Shown here in pieces: positions 8,067 to 16,367 of a stretch of DNA of 64,000 nt. This DNA is from WHSW01 sp963821345 (lineage in GTDB: Bacteria > Actinomycetota > Thermoleophilia > Solirubrobacterales > 70-9): positions 248,001 through 312,000 of the forward strand of contig CAWGDM010000001.1 in assembly GCA_963821345.1 (NCBI GenBank), written 5' to 3'. The notes under the pieces are model-generated. The model saw nothing but the letters and a program-made list of their open reading frames with translations. It searched no databases and was not told the origin of the DNA. Position 1 is the first letter of the stretch. The number at the start of each line of letters is the position of its first letter. The position numbers and the translations under genes were made by a program.

Positions 8067-8426
8067 GTGCGCGGGGTCACGCCGACCCATGACCGACTGC
8101 GAACCCGCCTGGCGGTCATCGTCATGGCGACGGTCATGCTCGATGCCGTCGCGAGTGCGCTGATCTTCTTCTTCGAGCGCCACGCGGTGGGAACCGAGAT
8201 CACCAACCTCGGTGACTCGATCTTCTGGACGAGCACCCAGCTGCTGACCGTCTCATCTCAGCTTCCGAATCCGATCTCGACACCGGCCCGCGTGCTCGAC
8301 ATCTTCCTGCAGGCCTACGCGATCTCGGTCGTGGCGGTGCTCGCCGGGTCGTTCGGAGCCTTCTTTCACCGCCGCGGCCTCGAGACCGATCCCTTGCTCC
8401 CGCCGTCCGAGAGCGGCGAGCGCTGA
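8067..8426 (+). CDS. Two-TM ion-channel-like membrane protein
   Basis: 119 aa from GTG 8067; the open frame extends upstream into IS30 debris. TM1 is about residues 15-36 (LAVIVMATVMLDAVASALIF). A pore-loop-like segment follows (DSIFWTSTQLLTVSSQLPNP, residues 50-69), then TM2 at about 77-100. This is the layout of two-TM potassium channels (Ion_trans_2). The selectivity filter TVGYG is replaced by TVSSQ, so potassium selectivity is doubtful. The C-terminus is a short cytosolic tail. Start choice is uncertain because no clear ribosome-binding site is visible. Function inferred from topology only. Confidence 0.6.
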   Translation: MRGVTPTHDRLRTRLAVIVMATVMLDAVASALIFFFERHAVGTEITNLGDSIFWTSTQLLTVSSQLPNPISTPARVLDIFLQAYAISVVAVLAGSFGAFFHRRGLETDPLLPPSESGER

Positions 8427-8550
8427 TCGGCGAGAAGCCGCTCCAACCCTCGCCGGCCCGACCGCGAATCGCGATCGAAGCCAAGCGGCCGGTTGCTCGT
8501 CGAGCGAGCCGGCCGCTCCGCACCCGGATGTCCTATGGAAGGTGGGGCGT

Positions 8551-9177
8551 TCAGGTCGGAGCGCTCGGTCGTCCGCGATCGCGGTGCCCCATGACCCTGG
8601 CGCGGGCTCGCGGTGCGCGGGCTCGCGGTGTCGGTCCGAGCGCTCCGTTTGCCTCCCCGAGTCCGCGGATGGCGCCGTGGTATCGCCTCGCCCACTCGAC
8701 TGCGCCGTCGCCGGTGCCCCGGCGGGCCGGGGTGGTTCCCGTCCTCGGTTGGTGTCGGCGCGATCGGGCCTCCGTGCCGCGCTGACTCCGGCGAGGCTCG
8801 CCGTTCGACGCGGACCCCGTGCTTGCGCCGAGTCGGAACACCTCGGTGGCAACGTCGGTGTCTCGATCGTGGCTGCTGACCATGTGGATCACTGGTCGGC
8901 GGGTGAGCCGCGCGACTAGCCGGCGGGCCTCGCCTCGGTAGGAGCTCTCGGTGAGCTTCCCGCGGCCCGCAACGGTGTCGTGCATTTGCGGCTTGGCCAT
9001 CGCGAGGTTGAAGTCGGCGACGGCATCCACAAGGGCGCAATGGACTTCATCGTCGCTGACCTCCGTGTGACAGTCGGAGGGCCGCCTGCCGCTGTACAGC
9101 CACCAGAGCGTTGACATTGACGAGCTGATGGCGCTTTCCAGATCCGTTGCCTCATGTGTCTTCTCATCGACCAACAT
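8551..9177 (-). CDS. DUF2294-like domain protein with long low-complexity tail
   Basis: Up to 208 aa from ATG 9177. Residues 1 to about 120 look like the small Na-translocating-decarboxylase-like DUF2294 fold: an N-terminal helix (ATDLESAISSSMSTLWWLYS), a strand region, and YRGEARRLVARLTRRPVIHM with the closing strand HDRDTDVATEVFRLG. The remaining 90 residues are Arg/Pro/Gly-rich and look like read-through of non-coding DNA. The original stop may therefore be lost, and the gene may be a decaying copy within the island. Function unknown. Confidence 0.5.
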   Translation of the reverse strand: MLVDEKTHEATDLESAISSSMSTLWWLYSGRRPSDCHTEVSDDEVHCALVDAVADFNLAMAKPQMHDTVAGRGKLTESSYRGEARRLVARLTRRPVIHMVSSHDRDTDVATEVFRLGASTGSASNGEPRRSQRGTEARSRRHQPRTGTTPARRGTGDGAVEWARRYHGAIRGLGEANGALGPTPRARAPRARARVMGHRDRGRPSAPT

Positions 9178-9582
9178 GATGGCTCGATTCTGTCCCTCGG
9201 CCTTCTGTGACCGTCGGGCGGGAGGGGCTCAGCGCCCGGCGTGCATCCATAATCGCCCCCGCACCTGAGGGCCGGGTAAGGATCTTGTTCCGGGGCTCCA
9301 GTTTGGTCTTGCCCAAGCCCAACAGAGCTGAGCCGCAGAGGTTCAGCACCAAGTAGGCGAGCGACTCCTGGCCCAGGTCGCCCAACTGCGACCAAGCGGG
9401 GCGAGCCGGAGGTATGCGCTTTCATGCAAAGCGATACATCCGGGGCCAGGTGCGGGATGGTCTGCGGGATGGTTTTCTCACGCCTAGCCGCGGCCGGGGC
9501 GCTGGATGAGGCGACGCGCGGGATGCCGCTCAGAGACGCCCAGAACCGCTTGAACAAGCGGCGTCTCGGCGAGATTCGGAAG
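9178..9582. other. 405-bp island end with a small membrane-protein remnant
   Basis: A 73-codon minus frame (9164-9385) begins LGQESLAYLVLNLCGSALLG, which looks like a single membrane helix of a CBU_0592-type small protein, then degrades. The region also carries one copy of the 26-bp repeat (9451-9476). No integrase or intact gene is visible up to the tRNA. Confidence 0.35.
9451..9476 (+). repeat. 26-bp imperfect repeat near the tRNA end of the island
   Basis: Partner of 3965-3990 (24 of 26 identical), 107 bp from the tRNA-Arg 3' end and in the same orientation as its partner. Confidence 0.6.
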
Positions 9583-9656
9583 CGGGCCCGACAGGATTCG
9601 AACCTGTGACCTTCGGTTTCGTAGACCGACGCTCTATCCGGCTGAGCTACGGGCCC
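9583..9656 (-). tRNA. tRNA-Arg (anticodon ACG)
   Basis: 74-nt cloverleaf on the minus strand: acceptor GGGCCCG/CGGGCCC, D-arm GCTC/GAGC, anticodon stem TCGGT/ACCGA with loop CTACGAA (anticodon ACG), T-arm ACAGG/CCTGT with TTCGAAT, and discriminator G. CCA is not encoded. Its last 42 bases are duplicated exactly at 3861-3902, so this gene is the attachment site of the island to its left. Confidence 0.96.
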
Positions 9657-9708
9657 GGGTGTCCGGTGGACGCCGGACGGTCGCTGAGTCTAGAGCGAGC
9701 GCGCCCGG

Positions 9709-10092
9709 TCAGCCGTCGGCCACGGCACCGGCGTACGTGCCCAGCGACCAGCGATTGCCGTCGCGGTCGGTGACCGTGATATCGCGCGAGCCGTAGTCCT
9801 GGTCAACCGGCTCGGTGACCTCGGCGCCCGCGGCCTTGGCGCGTTCGTAGGCGACGTCGGCGTCGGGGACGACGACGTAGACGGTGCTCTGCCCCGGCGG
9901 CGTCGCCCGCGAGCCGACACGCTCGTCGCCGCACATGAAGGTGCTCGATCCGATCCGCACCTCGCCGTGGACGATTCGCCCCTCGTCGTCCTCATAAGCG
10001 ACGACGCGCTCCGCCCCGAGCGTCCGTTCGAGCCAGTCAATCGACGCCTTGGCGTCCTTGAAGGTGATGCAGGCGAACACGGTCTGGGCCAT
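9709..10092 (-). CDS. VOC (glyoxalase-like) family protein
   Basis: 127-aa vicinal-oxygen-chelate protein made of two beta-alpha-beta-beta-beta modules (ACITFKDAKASIDWLERTLG... and STVYVVVPDADVAYERAKAA...). The ending DRDGNRWSLGTY is typical of the glyoxalase/bleomycin-resistance group called PhnB-like or VOC. These small metalloenzymes or binding proteins act as dimers in the cytosol, with diverse substrates. Chromosomal side of the tRNA-Arg junction, 52 bp from the tRNA. Substrate unknown. Confidence 0.82.
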   Translation of the reverse strand: MAQTVFACITFKDAKASIDWLERTLGAERVVAYEDDEGRIVHGEVRIGSSTFMCGDERVGSRATPPGQSTVYVVVPDADVAYERAKAAGAEVTEPVDQDYGSRDITVTDRDGNRWSLGTYAGAVADG

Positions 10093-10194
10093 GCCCTCAC
10101 CCTACGCCGCCGCGCCTTGGGGCGGCAATTCCTGTGCAGATTTGCGCCAACCCGCGTGCCGAAGTCGCCGGTTCGGCAAGCTTTGAGTCCTGCC

Positions 10195-11361
10195 ATGCGA
10201 CTCGTTGTCTCTTCGAAGCGCGGGCCCGCGGCGCTATGCGCCGTGTTCGCGGCCTGCCTGATCGCCGGCTCGGCGAGCGGCCAGGACCTCGAATCGCGGC
10301 TCAACGACACGCGCGACCACCTCGACCAGGTGCGTGAGCGCGAGGGCGAGCTGTCGACGACGATCCAGAAGTACGGGGATCAGATCGACCAGTTGATCAG
10401 CCAGATCTCCGTTCTGCAAAACCGCGTCGCCGTCGTCCAGGCCGAGCTCGCCAAGAAGCAGGCCGAGCTGCACCGCGACAAGGTCCGGCTCGACCAGCTG
10501 CGCACCAACCTGCACCGCTCCCTGAACGTGCTGCGCAACCGCCTGGTCGACATCTACCGGGCGGGCCAGCCGGACCTGCTCACCGTGGTCCTGGATTCGA
10601 GCGGCTTCGATGACCTGGTCGACCGTTACGAGTACCTGAAGCGGATCGAGGAGAACGACTCCGGCGTCGTCGGCCGGGTCCGCACGCTGCGCAACGACAC
10701 GATCGTCACCGTCGACCGGGTGACCGCGGAGCGCAACGAGATCGCCGACCGCAAGGCCGAGCTCGAGCGCACCCAGGGCGAGCTCGAGAGCCGCCAGGCC
10801 GAGCTCGACACGGCCCGCGCCAACCAGCAGGCGGCGCTCGACAACGCGCAGGGGACCGAGCACGAGCTCGAGGGCGACATCTCGAAGATCCAGGACCGGA
10901 TCGCCGCCCAGGTCGCGGCCGCCCAGCAGGCCGCCGGCGTCCCGTCGGCCCCGGCGGGCCCGTTCCGAGGCGAGAGCTCACAAGGCTTCATCTGGCCGGT
11001 CAACGGCCCGATCACTTCGCCGTTCTGTGAGCCGCGGCCCTGGGAGAGCTGTCACCCCGGCATCGACATCGCGGTTCCGAGCGGCACGCCGATCCACGCG
11101 GTGGCCAACGGCGTCGTCCTGTTCACCCAGCCCGAGGCCTCGAGCGGCGGCTACGGCAACTACACCTGCATCGACCACGGCAGCGGGATCTCCAGCTGCT
11201 ACGCGCACCAGGCGAGCTTTTCCGTCTCGCAGGGCCAGGAGGTCTCCCAGGGCGACGTGATCGGGATCAGCGACTGCACCGGCCTCTGCTTCGGCCCCCA
11301 CCTGCACTTCGAGGTCCGGATCAACGGCACGGTGACGGACCCGATGGCGTACCTGCCCTAG
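10195..11361 (+). CDS. Secreted M23 metallopeptidase with coiled coil
   Basis: 388-aa murein hydrolase-type protein. ATG 10195 is followed by a signal peptide (to about residue 30, ending GSASGQ). A long coiled coil follows (about residues 30-260, heptad-rich with many Glu/Gln/Arg), and then an M23 LytM domain whose zinc motifs are visible: HPGIDIAVPSGTPIHAV (HxxxD) and HLHFEVRING (HxH) near the C-terminus. This EnvC/NlpD/RipA-like layout cleaves peptidoglycan cross-links, or activates amidases if degenerate; the ligands here look intact. The frame is open upstream to 9967, but only 10195 precedes a signal peptide. Confidence 0.88.
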   Translation: MRLVVSSKRGPAALCAVFAACLIAGSASGQDLESRLNDTRDHLDQVREREGELSTTIQKYGDQIDQLISQISVLQNRVAVVQAELAKKQAELHRDKVRLDQLRTNLHRSLNVLRNRLVDIYRAGQPDLLTVVLDSSGFDDLVDRYEYLKRIEENDSGVVGRVRTLRNDTIVTVDRVTAERNEIADRKAELERTQGELESRQAELDTARANQQAALDNAQGTEHELEGDISKIQDRIAAQVAAAQQAAGVPSAPAGPFRGESSQGFIWPVNGPITSPFCEPRPWESCHPGIDIAVPSGTPIHAVANGVVLFTQPEASSGGYGNYTCIDHGSGISSCYAHQASFSVSQGQEVSQGDVIGISDCTGLCFGPHLHFEVRINGTVTDPMAYLP

Positions 11362-11399
11362 CTCGCGCGCCGAGCCGCGATCGCGGATACGATCGGCCC

Positions 11400-11897
11400 A
11401 TGCCTGGCGACCCGACAGCCAACGAGGCGCTGATCAACCGCTTCTACGAGGCGTTCGCGCGTACCGACGGCGATGCGATGGCGGCCTGCTACGCCCCCGA
11501 CGCCCACTTCCACGACCCCGTCTTCCAGGACCTGCACGGTGCCGAGGTCGGGGCGATGTGGCGGATGCTCTGCGGGCGGGCGACCGACCTGAAGATCGTG
11601 CACTCGCAGGTCACCGCCGACGCCGACAGCGGCTCGGCCCACTGGGATGCCGACTACACCTTCAACACCGGGCGCGCGGTCCACAACCCGATCGACGCCA
11701 GCTTCAAGTTCTCCAACGGGCTGATCGCCGACCATCGCGACGACTTCGACCTCTACGCGTGGGCGCGCCAGGCGCTGGGACCGATGGGGCTGCTGCTCGG
11801 CTGGTCGCCACCGGTCCAGGGCAAGATCCGCAGCCAGGCCAGGGAGGGTCTCGACGAGTTCATGGCCGGCGTCCAGGCCGCCCACGCCACCGAGTGA
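11400..11897 (+). CDS. SnoaL-like nuclear transport factor 2 family protein
   Basis: 165-aa NTF2-like protein (NRFYEAFARTDGDAMAACYA at the N-terminus, HFHDPVFQDLHG as the conserved central strand). The stop codon TGA overlaps the GTG start of the acyltransferase gene by four bases (GTGA), so the two are translationally coupled. The small protein may serve lipid or hydroxylated-lipid metabolism with its partner. Substrate unknown. Confidence 0.82.
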   Translation: MPGDPTANEALINRFYEAFARTDGDAMAACYAPDAHFHDPVFQDLHGAEVGAMWRMLCGRATDLKIVHSQVTADADSGSAHWDADYTFNTGRAVHNPIDASFKFSNGLIADHRDDFDLYAWARQALGPMGLLLGWSPPVQGKIRSQAREGLDEFMAGVQAAHATE

Positions 11898-13273
11898 GCG
11901 AACGGCTCTCGGCCTCGGACATGTCCTCCCTGCTCGCCGAGCGGGGGCCGATCCACGTCCACGTCGGGGCGACGATCGTCGTCAACGGCAAGCCGCCCGA
12001 CTTCGGCGAGCTGGTCGAGCACGTCGCCTCGCGCCTGCCGCTGATCCCGCGCTTTCGCCAGAAGATCACGTCGCCGGGGCCGATGGCGCTCTCGAACCCC
12101 GTCTGGGCCGACGACCCGTGCTTCGACATCGAGCGCCACGTGCGCCGGGTCGCATTGCCGAAGCCCGGCGGGCCGGCCGAGCTGCGCGAGCTGGTCGGCA
12201 GGGTGATGTCGGAGCCGCTCGACCTGACCCGGCCGCTGTGGCAGCTCTACCTGGTCGAGGGCCTGGACCGCAAGCGCCACGCCTACGTCAACAAGACCCA
12301 CCATGCCCTCGTCGACGGGGTCGCCGCGGTCGACGTCGGCACGGTGATCCTCGACGGCAGCCCGGAGGGCTCGCAGGTCGAGGTCCCCGAGGAGCGCTGG
12401 GAGCCCGACGAGCCGAGCGCCGAGCTGCTCTTCGTCCGCGACGCCTCCGACCGCCTGCGCGCGCCACTGCGGGCGGCGAGCAAGGCGGCGCGCGGAGCGC
12501 TGACGATGCCGCGGTCGACCGCGGGGCGTGTGATGAGGACCGCCGAGGGGTTCGCGAAGCTGGCCGCCAGCGGGCCGACCGCGCCGCGCACCTTCCTCAA
12601 CCAGGAGATCGGCCGCGACCGCCGGGTCGCCTTCGTCGACACCGGGCTCGACACGCTGAAGGGGATCCGCGGCGACTCGGGTGCCACGGTCAACGACGTC
12701 ATCCTCTCGGTCGCCTCGGGCGGGCTGCGCCGCCTGTTCGAACGCCGCGGCATCGACCCGCCCCCGCACCTGGTCGGCCTCGTACCGATGAGCATCCGCC
12801 GCCCCGACGAGGATCTCGAGCTCGGCAACCGGATCGCCACCCTGCTGGTCAAGCTGCCGGTCGGCGAGGCCGATGCCGACGCCCGGCTGGCGCAGGTGCA
12901 CGCCGAGACGACGCGGGTGAAGGCGTCGGAGCAGGCCGCCGCAGCCTCGCTGATCATCGAGGCCACCGGCTGGACGCCGCCGACGATCAACCGGGTGCTG
13001 GCGGGCGCGATGTCGCGGCCGCTGGCCTTCAACCTGGTCGTCTCCAACGTCCCCGGTCCGCAGCTGCCGCTCTACCTGATGGGCCGCAAGCTCGAGGCGA
13101 TCTATCCGTTCGTGCCGCTTTCGCCGCAGAACCACGCCCTCTCGATCGGCGTGCTCAGCTACGACGGGCGGGTCTTCTTCGGCCTCGCCGCCGACCGCGA
13201 CCTGGTCGCCGACCTCGACGAGTTCGCCGCCGACCTGCGGGCGGCGCTCGCCGAGCAGGGCGCCGAGTCCTAG
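11894..13273 (+). CDS. Wax ester synthase/diacylglycerol acyltransferase (WS/DGAT)
   Basis: 459-aa membrane-associated acyltransferase that esterifies diacylglycerol or fatty alcohol with acyl-CoA to make storage lipid. The catalytic HHxxxDG motif is at residues 136-142 (THHALVDGVAAVD). The C-terminal DUF1298 part has the family sequence NLVVSNVPGP, and NDVILSVASGGLRR is also typical. GTG 11894 is chosen because it overlaps the upstream stop and the protein then begins LSASDMSSLLAERG, as family members do. Such genes are common in lipid-storing actinobacteria. Confidence 0.9.
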   Translation: MSERLSASDMSSLLAERGPIHVHVGATIVVNGKPPDFGELVEHVASRLPLIPRFRQKITSPGPMALSNPVWADDPCFDIERHVRRVALPKPGGPAELRELVGRVMSEPLDLTRPLWQLYLVEGLDRKRHAYVNKTHHALVDGVAAVDVGTVILDGSPEGSQVEVPEERWEPDEPSAELLFVRDASDRLRAPLRAASKAARGALTMPRSTAGRVMRTAEGFAKLAASGPTAPRTFLNQEIGRDRRVAFVDTGLDTLKGIRGDSGATVNDVILSVASGGLRRLFERRGIDPPPHLVGLVPMSIRRPDEDLELGNRIATLLVKLPVGEADADARLAQVHAETTRVKASEQAAAASLIIEATGWTPPTINRVLAGAMSRPLAFNLVVSNVPGPQLPLYLMGRKLEAIYPFVPLSPQNHALSIGVLSYDGRVFFGLAADRDLVADLDEFAADLRAALAEQGAES

Positions 13274-13277
13274 GCGC

Positions 13278-14165
13278 TCAGGCCGAGCGCACGTGCTCGC
13301 AGCCGCGGACGCGGTCGGCGCGGTCGACGCGCGCCGCGTCCTTGCCCGGCCCACAGCGGACGGTCTCGGCGCGGTGGTTGCGCGCCAGCACCCGGTCGCG
13401 CCCCGGCCCGGCGTCGTAGGCGTTCGCGCCCGGTCCACCGTCGAGCAGGTCGCGTCCCGCGCCGCCGGTGAGCCGGTCGAAACCCTCCTCGCCGAGCAGC
13501 CGATCGCCGCCGCTCCCGCCGATCAGGCAGTCGTGGCCAGCGCGGCCGTGGACCCGGTCGGCGCCGCCGAGGGCGAAGATCAGGTCGCCAGCCGCTGCGC
13601 CGTCGAGCAAGTCGGGCCCGGCGGTGCCGCGTTGCTCGGCGGCACAGCCGCCACCGTGCAGCGGCTCGTCGGGGTCGGCGCCCGAGCCACCACCGCCGCC
13701 TCCGTTGCCGCCGCCGCCGGGGCCACCGCCGCCCCCGGGGCCGCCCCGCTCCTTGGCGGGCACGAGCACCTCGGCCCCGCTCGCGACCACGGTGTCGGAG
13801 CCGTGCAGGCTGGGGTACTCGAAGCAGGAGATCGTCAGCACGGGGGTGAACGGTTGATCCCGGTCGGTGCGCGTGACCGGCTGGGTGGCCTGGCCCGGTG
13901 CTCCGAAGATCCCTCCAAGGTAGATCTCGGTGCCAAGGTCGGGCCGCAGCAGGGAAAGGCTGCCGGTGAAGTTGGCGGCACCGGGCGCGGCACCGACGCA
14001 GTCGGCGCTCCAGGTCACCCTGATGACCGCTGAGCCCGGCTTCAGCTTTGTCAGCGCCCCGCCGACCTGCGCCGTGATGCTGACGTGGTCGGCGAGCGCC
14101 GTCGCGGGCCAGCAAAGCAGAGCGATGGACGACCCGAGGAGCAGCTTGATCAGCGGCGAGCGCAC
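13278..14165 (-). CDS. Secreted protein with RTX-type calcium-binding repeats
   Basis: 295 aa from GTG 14165 with a signal peptide (LIKLLLGSSIALLCWPATAL). An N-terminal beta-rich domain (about residues 30-150) is followed by a Gly/Pro-rich linker and then RTX nonapeptides of the GGxGxDxLxG type (GTAGPDLLDG, GRAGHDCLIGGSGGDRLLG, GGAGRDLLDGGPG), which fold into a calcium-stabilised beta roll outside the cell. The gene lies 31 bp downstream of the L,D-transpeptidase gene on the same strand. No catalytic domain is seen, so adhesion or a structural role is likely. The open frame extends upstream to 14270, but GTG 14165 directly precedes the signal sequence. Confidence 0.8.
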   Translation of the reverse strand: MRSPLIKLLLGSSIALLCWPATALADHVSITAQVGGALTKLKPGSAVIRVTWSADCVGAAPGAANFTGSLSLLRPDLGTEIYLGGIFGAPGQATQPVTRTDRDQPFTPVLTISCFEYPSLHGSDTVVASGAEVLVPAKERGGPGGGGGPGGGGNGGGGGGSGADPDEPLHGGGCAAEQRGTAGPDLLDGAAAGDLIFALGGADRVHGRAGHDCLIGGSGGDRLLGEEGFDRLTGGAGRDLLDGGPGANAYDAGPGRDRVLARNHRAETVRCGPGKDAARVDRADRVRGCEHVRSA

Positions 14166-14196
14166 CGTTCCACCATAGGATCGAAAGGTCGGGCGC

Positions 14197-15081
14197 TCAA
14201 GCCCGGATGAACACCGGCGTGCCGAGTGGCACCGTGTGCACCAGCTTGGCGACGTTCGAGTCGGCGGCACGGACGCAGCCGTGCGAGGCGGCTACCCCGA
14301 GCGGCCCGGTGGTCCCGTGGATCGCGATTCGCCGGCCCCCGAGCCAGCCCGACGGCAGGTTGGGCTGTGTGGCCGAGAGGGCCAGCGCGCAGCAGCCGTA
14401 GGCGGCCGAATCGAGGTCGATGAACGTGTCGGTGACCGCGAAGCGCCCGGTCGGCGTGCTCGACGATGCCGCCCCGACCGTGACCGGGAAGCGCAGCTTC
14501 GGCCGCTCGCCCGCCAGCAGCTCCGCCTGGCGCTCGGACAGGTCGACGACGATCGAATAGCGCGTCCAGCCGCCCTCGATCCGGGCGGGGTCGAGCTTGA
14601 TCCAGCCGAGGGTGCCGTTGGGCAACATCGCGGTGCTCACCCCGGCCCAGTCGCCCTTCTGGTCGGCCACTCCGAAGACGCTCGGCGAGCCGAACTCGGT
14701 CTTGCGCCCGATCGCCGCCACCTTCTCTCCCCCGCCCGGCTCGGTCCGCATCTCGACCCGCTCGCCGGCTCGCACCCAGATCACGGGGAAGGCGTCGGGC
14801 GGGGTGTCGAGCCTCAGCACCGGTGACGCCTGCGGCTCCTCCGCGGGGGCCGGCGGCGCCGCGGTCGGGGTCGCCTCGACCTCGCTCGGGTCGGTCTGCG
14901 GCGTGACCGCGGTGGTGGTCGACGCGGTCGTGGTCGCGGGGGTCGTGGCCGCCGCGGCGCCGGTCTGGATCGTGATCGTCGGCGCCTGCGCGCTCTCGGA
15001 GCCGCAGCCGGCGGCCAGCCAGCTCAACGCGGCAAGCGCCAGGCAGGCGGCTTTCCCCCGGGCAGCGAGCGGCACGCCCAT
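14197..15081 (-). CDS. L,D-transpeptidase lipoprotein (YkuD domain)
   Basis: 294 aa. A lipobox (LAAGC, Cys26) anchors it to the outer face of the membrane. A Thr/Ala/Pro-rich linker (about 30-90) is followed by an SH3-like segment (about 100-165, VIWVRAGERVEMRTEPGGGE) and a C-terminal YkuD domain with the catalytic motif ASHGCVRA (Cys269) and its upstream His (RRIAIHGTTGP). It forms 3-3 peptidoglycan cross-links or attaches proteins to the wall. It heads a two-gene unit with the RTX protein downstream, which suggests an envelope role for both. Confidence 0.9.
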   Translation of the reverse strand: MGVPLAARGKAACLALAALSWLAAGCGSESAQAPTITIQTGAAAATTPATTTASTTTAVTPQTDPSEVEATPTAAPPAPAEEPQASPVLRLDTPPDAFPVIWVRAGERVEMRTEPGGGEKVAAIGRKTEFGSPSVFGVADQKGDWAGVSTAMLPNGTLGWIKLDPARIEGGWTRYSIVVDLSERQAELLAGERPKLRFPVTVGAASSSTPTGRFAVTDTFIDLDSAAYGCCALALSATQPNLPSGWLGGRRIAIHGTTGPLGVAASHGCVRAADSNVAKLVHTVPLGTPVFIRA

Positions 15082-15131
15082 GAAGCTACTCCGTGGGGCT
15101 CGCCGATTTCAGCTCAGCGGCACGGCAACGA

Positions 15132-16328
15132 TCAGCCCGGCGAATCGCCCTCGGCGACCAGCAGCTCGGGCGCCAGCTCAGCCGGGGTCCGGTGGCCGCT
15201 GAGCCCGATCGTCAGGTCGAGCTCGGCGAGCACGGAGCGCAGCACGGCCAGCGCGCCGGCCTCGCCGCCGAGCGCCAACCCCCATATATATGGACGACCC
15301 AGGAGGACGGCGTCGGCGCCCAGCGCCAGCGCCTTGAACACATCGCCGCCGGAGCGCACGCCGCTGTCGAGGAGCACCGCGAGATCGTCGCCGACCGCGT
15401 CGGCGACCGCCGGCAGCGCGTCGAGCGAGGCGATCTCGCCGTCGACCTGGCGGCCGCCGTGGTTGGAGACGATCACCCCGTCGACCTCGCGCTCGCGGGC
15501 GGCGACCGCGTCCCCGGGATGGAGGACACCCTTGATCAGGATCGGCAACTCGGTCTCGGCGCGCAGAAACTCGACGTCGTCCCAGTTCAGCTGCGGGTTC
15601 GAGAACTGGGCGATGAACTGGCCGATCGCCGCCTGCGGGTCCTCGTCGGGGTGCTTGTCGAGCAGCGCGCCGAAGACCGGATCGGAGATGTAGTTGGCGA
15701 GCCCGATGCCGGCCAGCTGCGGCATCCAGGCAGCCTGCAGATCGCGCGGTTTCCAGCCCTGCAGGAAGCTGTCGACCGTGAGCACGATCGCCTCGTAGCC
15801 GGCCCGCTCGGCGCGCCCGACCAGGCTCGAGGCAAATTCGCGGCTGCGCGGCAGATAGAGCTGGAACCACTTCGGCCCGGCGGCCGCCGCGGCGACCTCC
15901 TCGAGCGCAAAGGAGGAGACGGTGCTGAGCACCATCGGCAGTCCGAGCGCCGCGGCGGCTCGGGCGACCGCGAGCTCGCCGTCGGGGTGGACGATCGACT
16001 GCACCCCGATCGGCGCCAGCATTACCGGCGCCGGCATCTTGGTGCCGAGGACGGTGATGCTGAGGTCGCGCTCGGAGACGTCGCGCAGCATCCGCGGCAC
16101 GATCCGCCGGCGGCGAAAGGCGTCGAGGTTGGCTCGCATCGTGTCCTCGTGCCCGGCGCCGCCGAAGACGTACCCGAGCGTCCCCGGATCGTCGATGGCC
16201 TCGGCGACCAGCCGCTCGACCTCGACGAGCGAGACCGGATGCTCCGGCGTCGTCCCGCCCATGCCGCCGAGGAAGATCTCGGCCTGATAGCCGGCGAACG
16301 GGGGGCCGTGAGCGGGGGGATCGGACAT
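15132..16328 (-). CDS. FMN-dependent alpha-hydroxy-acid oxidase/lactate 2-monooxygenase family
   Basis: 398-aa TIM-barrel flavoenzyme. Visible motifs are VMLAPIGVQ, LPILIKGVLHPGDA (active-site Lys), SNHGGRQVDG (active-site His-Gly-Gly-Arg) and the phosphate-binding LLDSGVRSGGDVFKALALGA. It oxidises an L-2-hydroxy acid such as lactate with FMN. The N-terminal extension and the 398-aa length are closer to lactate 2-monooxygenase than to glycolate oxidase, but the substrate cannot be settled. The tRNA-Ser(GCT) gene lies 39 bp upstream. Confidence 0.87.
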   Translation of the reverse strand: MSDPPAHGPPFAGYQAEIFLGGMGGTTPEHPVSLVEVERLVAEAIDDPGTLGYVFGGAGHEDTMRANLDAFRRRRIVPRMLRDVSERDLSITVLGTKMPAPVMLAPIGVQSIVHPDGELAVARAAAALGLPMVLSTVSSFALEEVAAAAAGPKWFQLYLPRSREFASSLVGRAERAGYEAIVLTVDSFLQGWKPRDLQAAWMPQLAGIGLANYISDPVFGALLDKHPDEDPQAAIGQFIAQFSNPQLNWDDVEFLRAETELPILIKGVLHPGDAVAAREREVDGVIVSNHGGRQVDGEIASLDALPAVADAVGDDLAVLLDSGVRSGGDVFKALALGADAVLLGRPYIWGLALGGEAGALAVLRSVLAELDLTIGLSGHRTPAELAPELLVAEGDSPG

Positions 16329-16367
16329 CGGGCCGCAGCCTATTGCGGCGGCTACCCGACGCGCCAG

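Larger units (their letters stand above)
3861..9624. mobile_element. Decayed island integrated at tRNA-Arg
   Basis: A 5.7-kb segment bounded by the 42-bp direct repeats. Inside are truncated genes (an 84-aa orphan, a 66-aa ArsR and a 5.3-kb orphan), an IS110 remnant, an IS30 remnant with a frameshift and internal deletion, a methyltransferase gene, a channel-like gene and a DUF2294-like gene. No integrase survives. The density of broken genes contrasts with the compact chromosome on both sides. The element class (ICE, phage or gene cassette) cannot be determined. Confidence 0.7.

Noticed and set aside
11753..13438. 561-codon minus frame over the WS/DGAT gene
   Set aside because: Arg/Gly-rich shadow; the plus strand carries the HHxxxDG enzyme over the same bases.
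13681..13750. CCGCC-rich run as a possible regulatory repeat
   Set aside because: It is the coding sequence of a Gly-rich linker in the RTX protein.
13468..13857. Pro/Gly/Ala-rich plus-strand frame
   Set aside because: Antisense of the Gly-rich RTX linker; repetitive composition explains the open frame.
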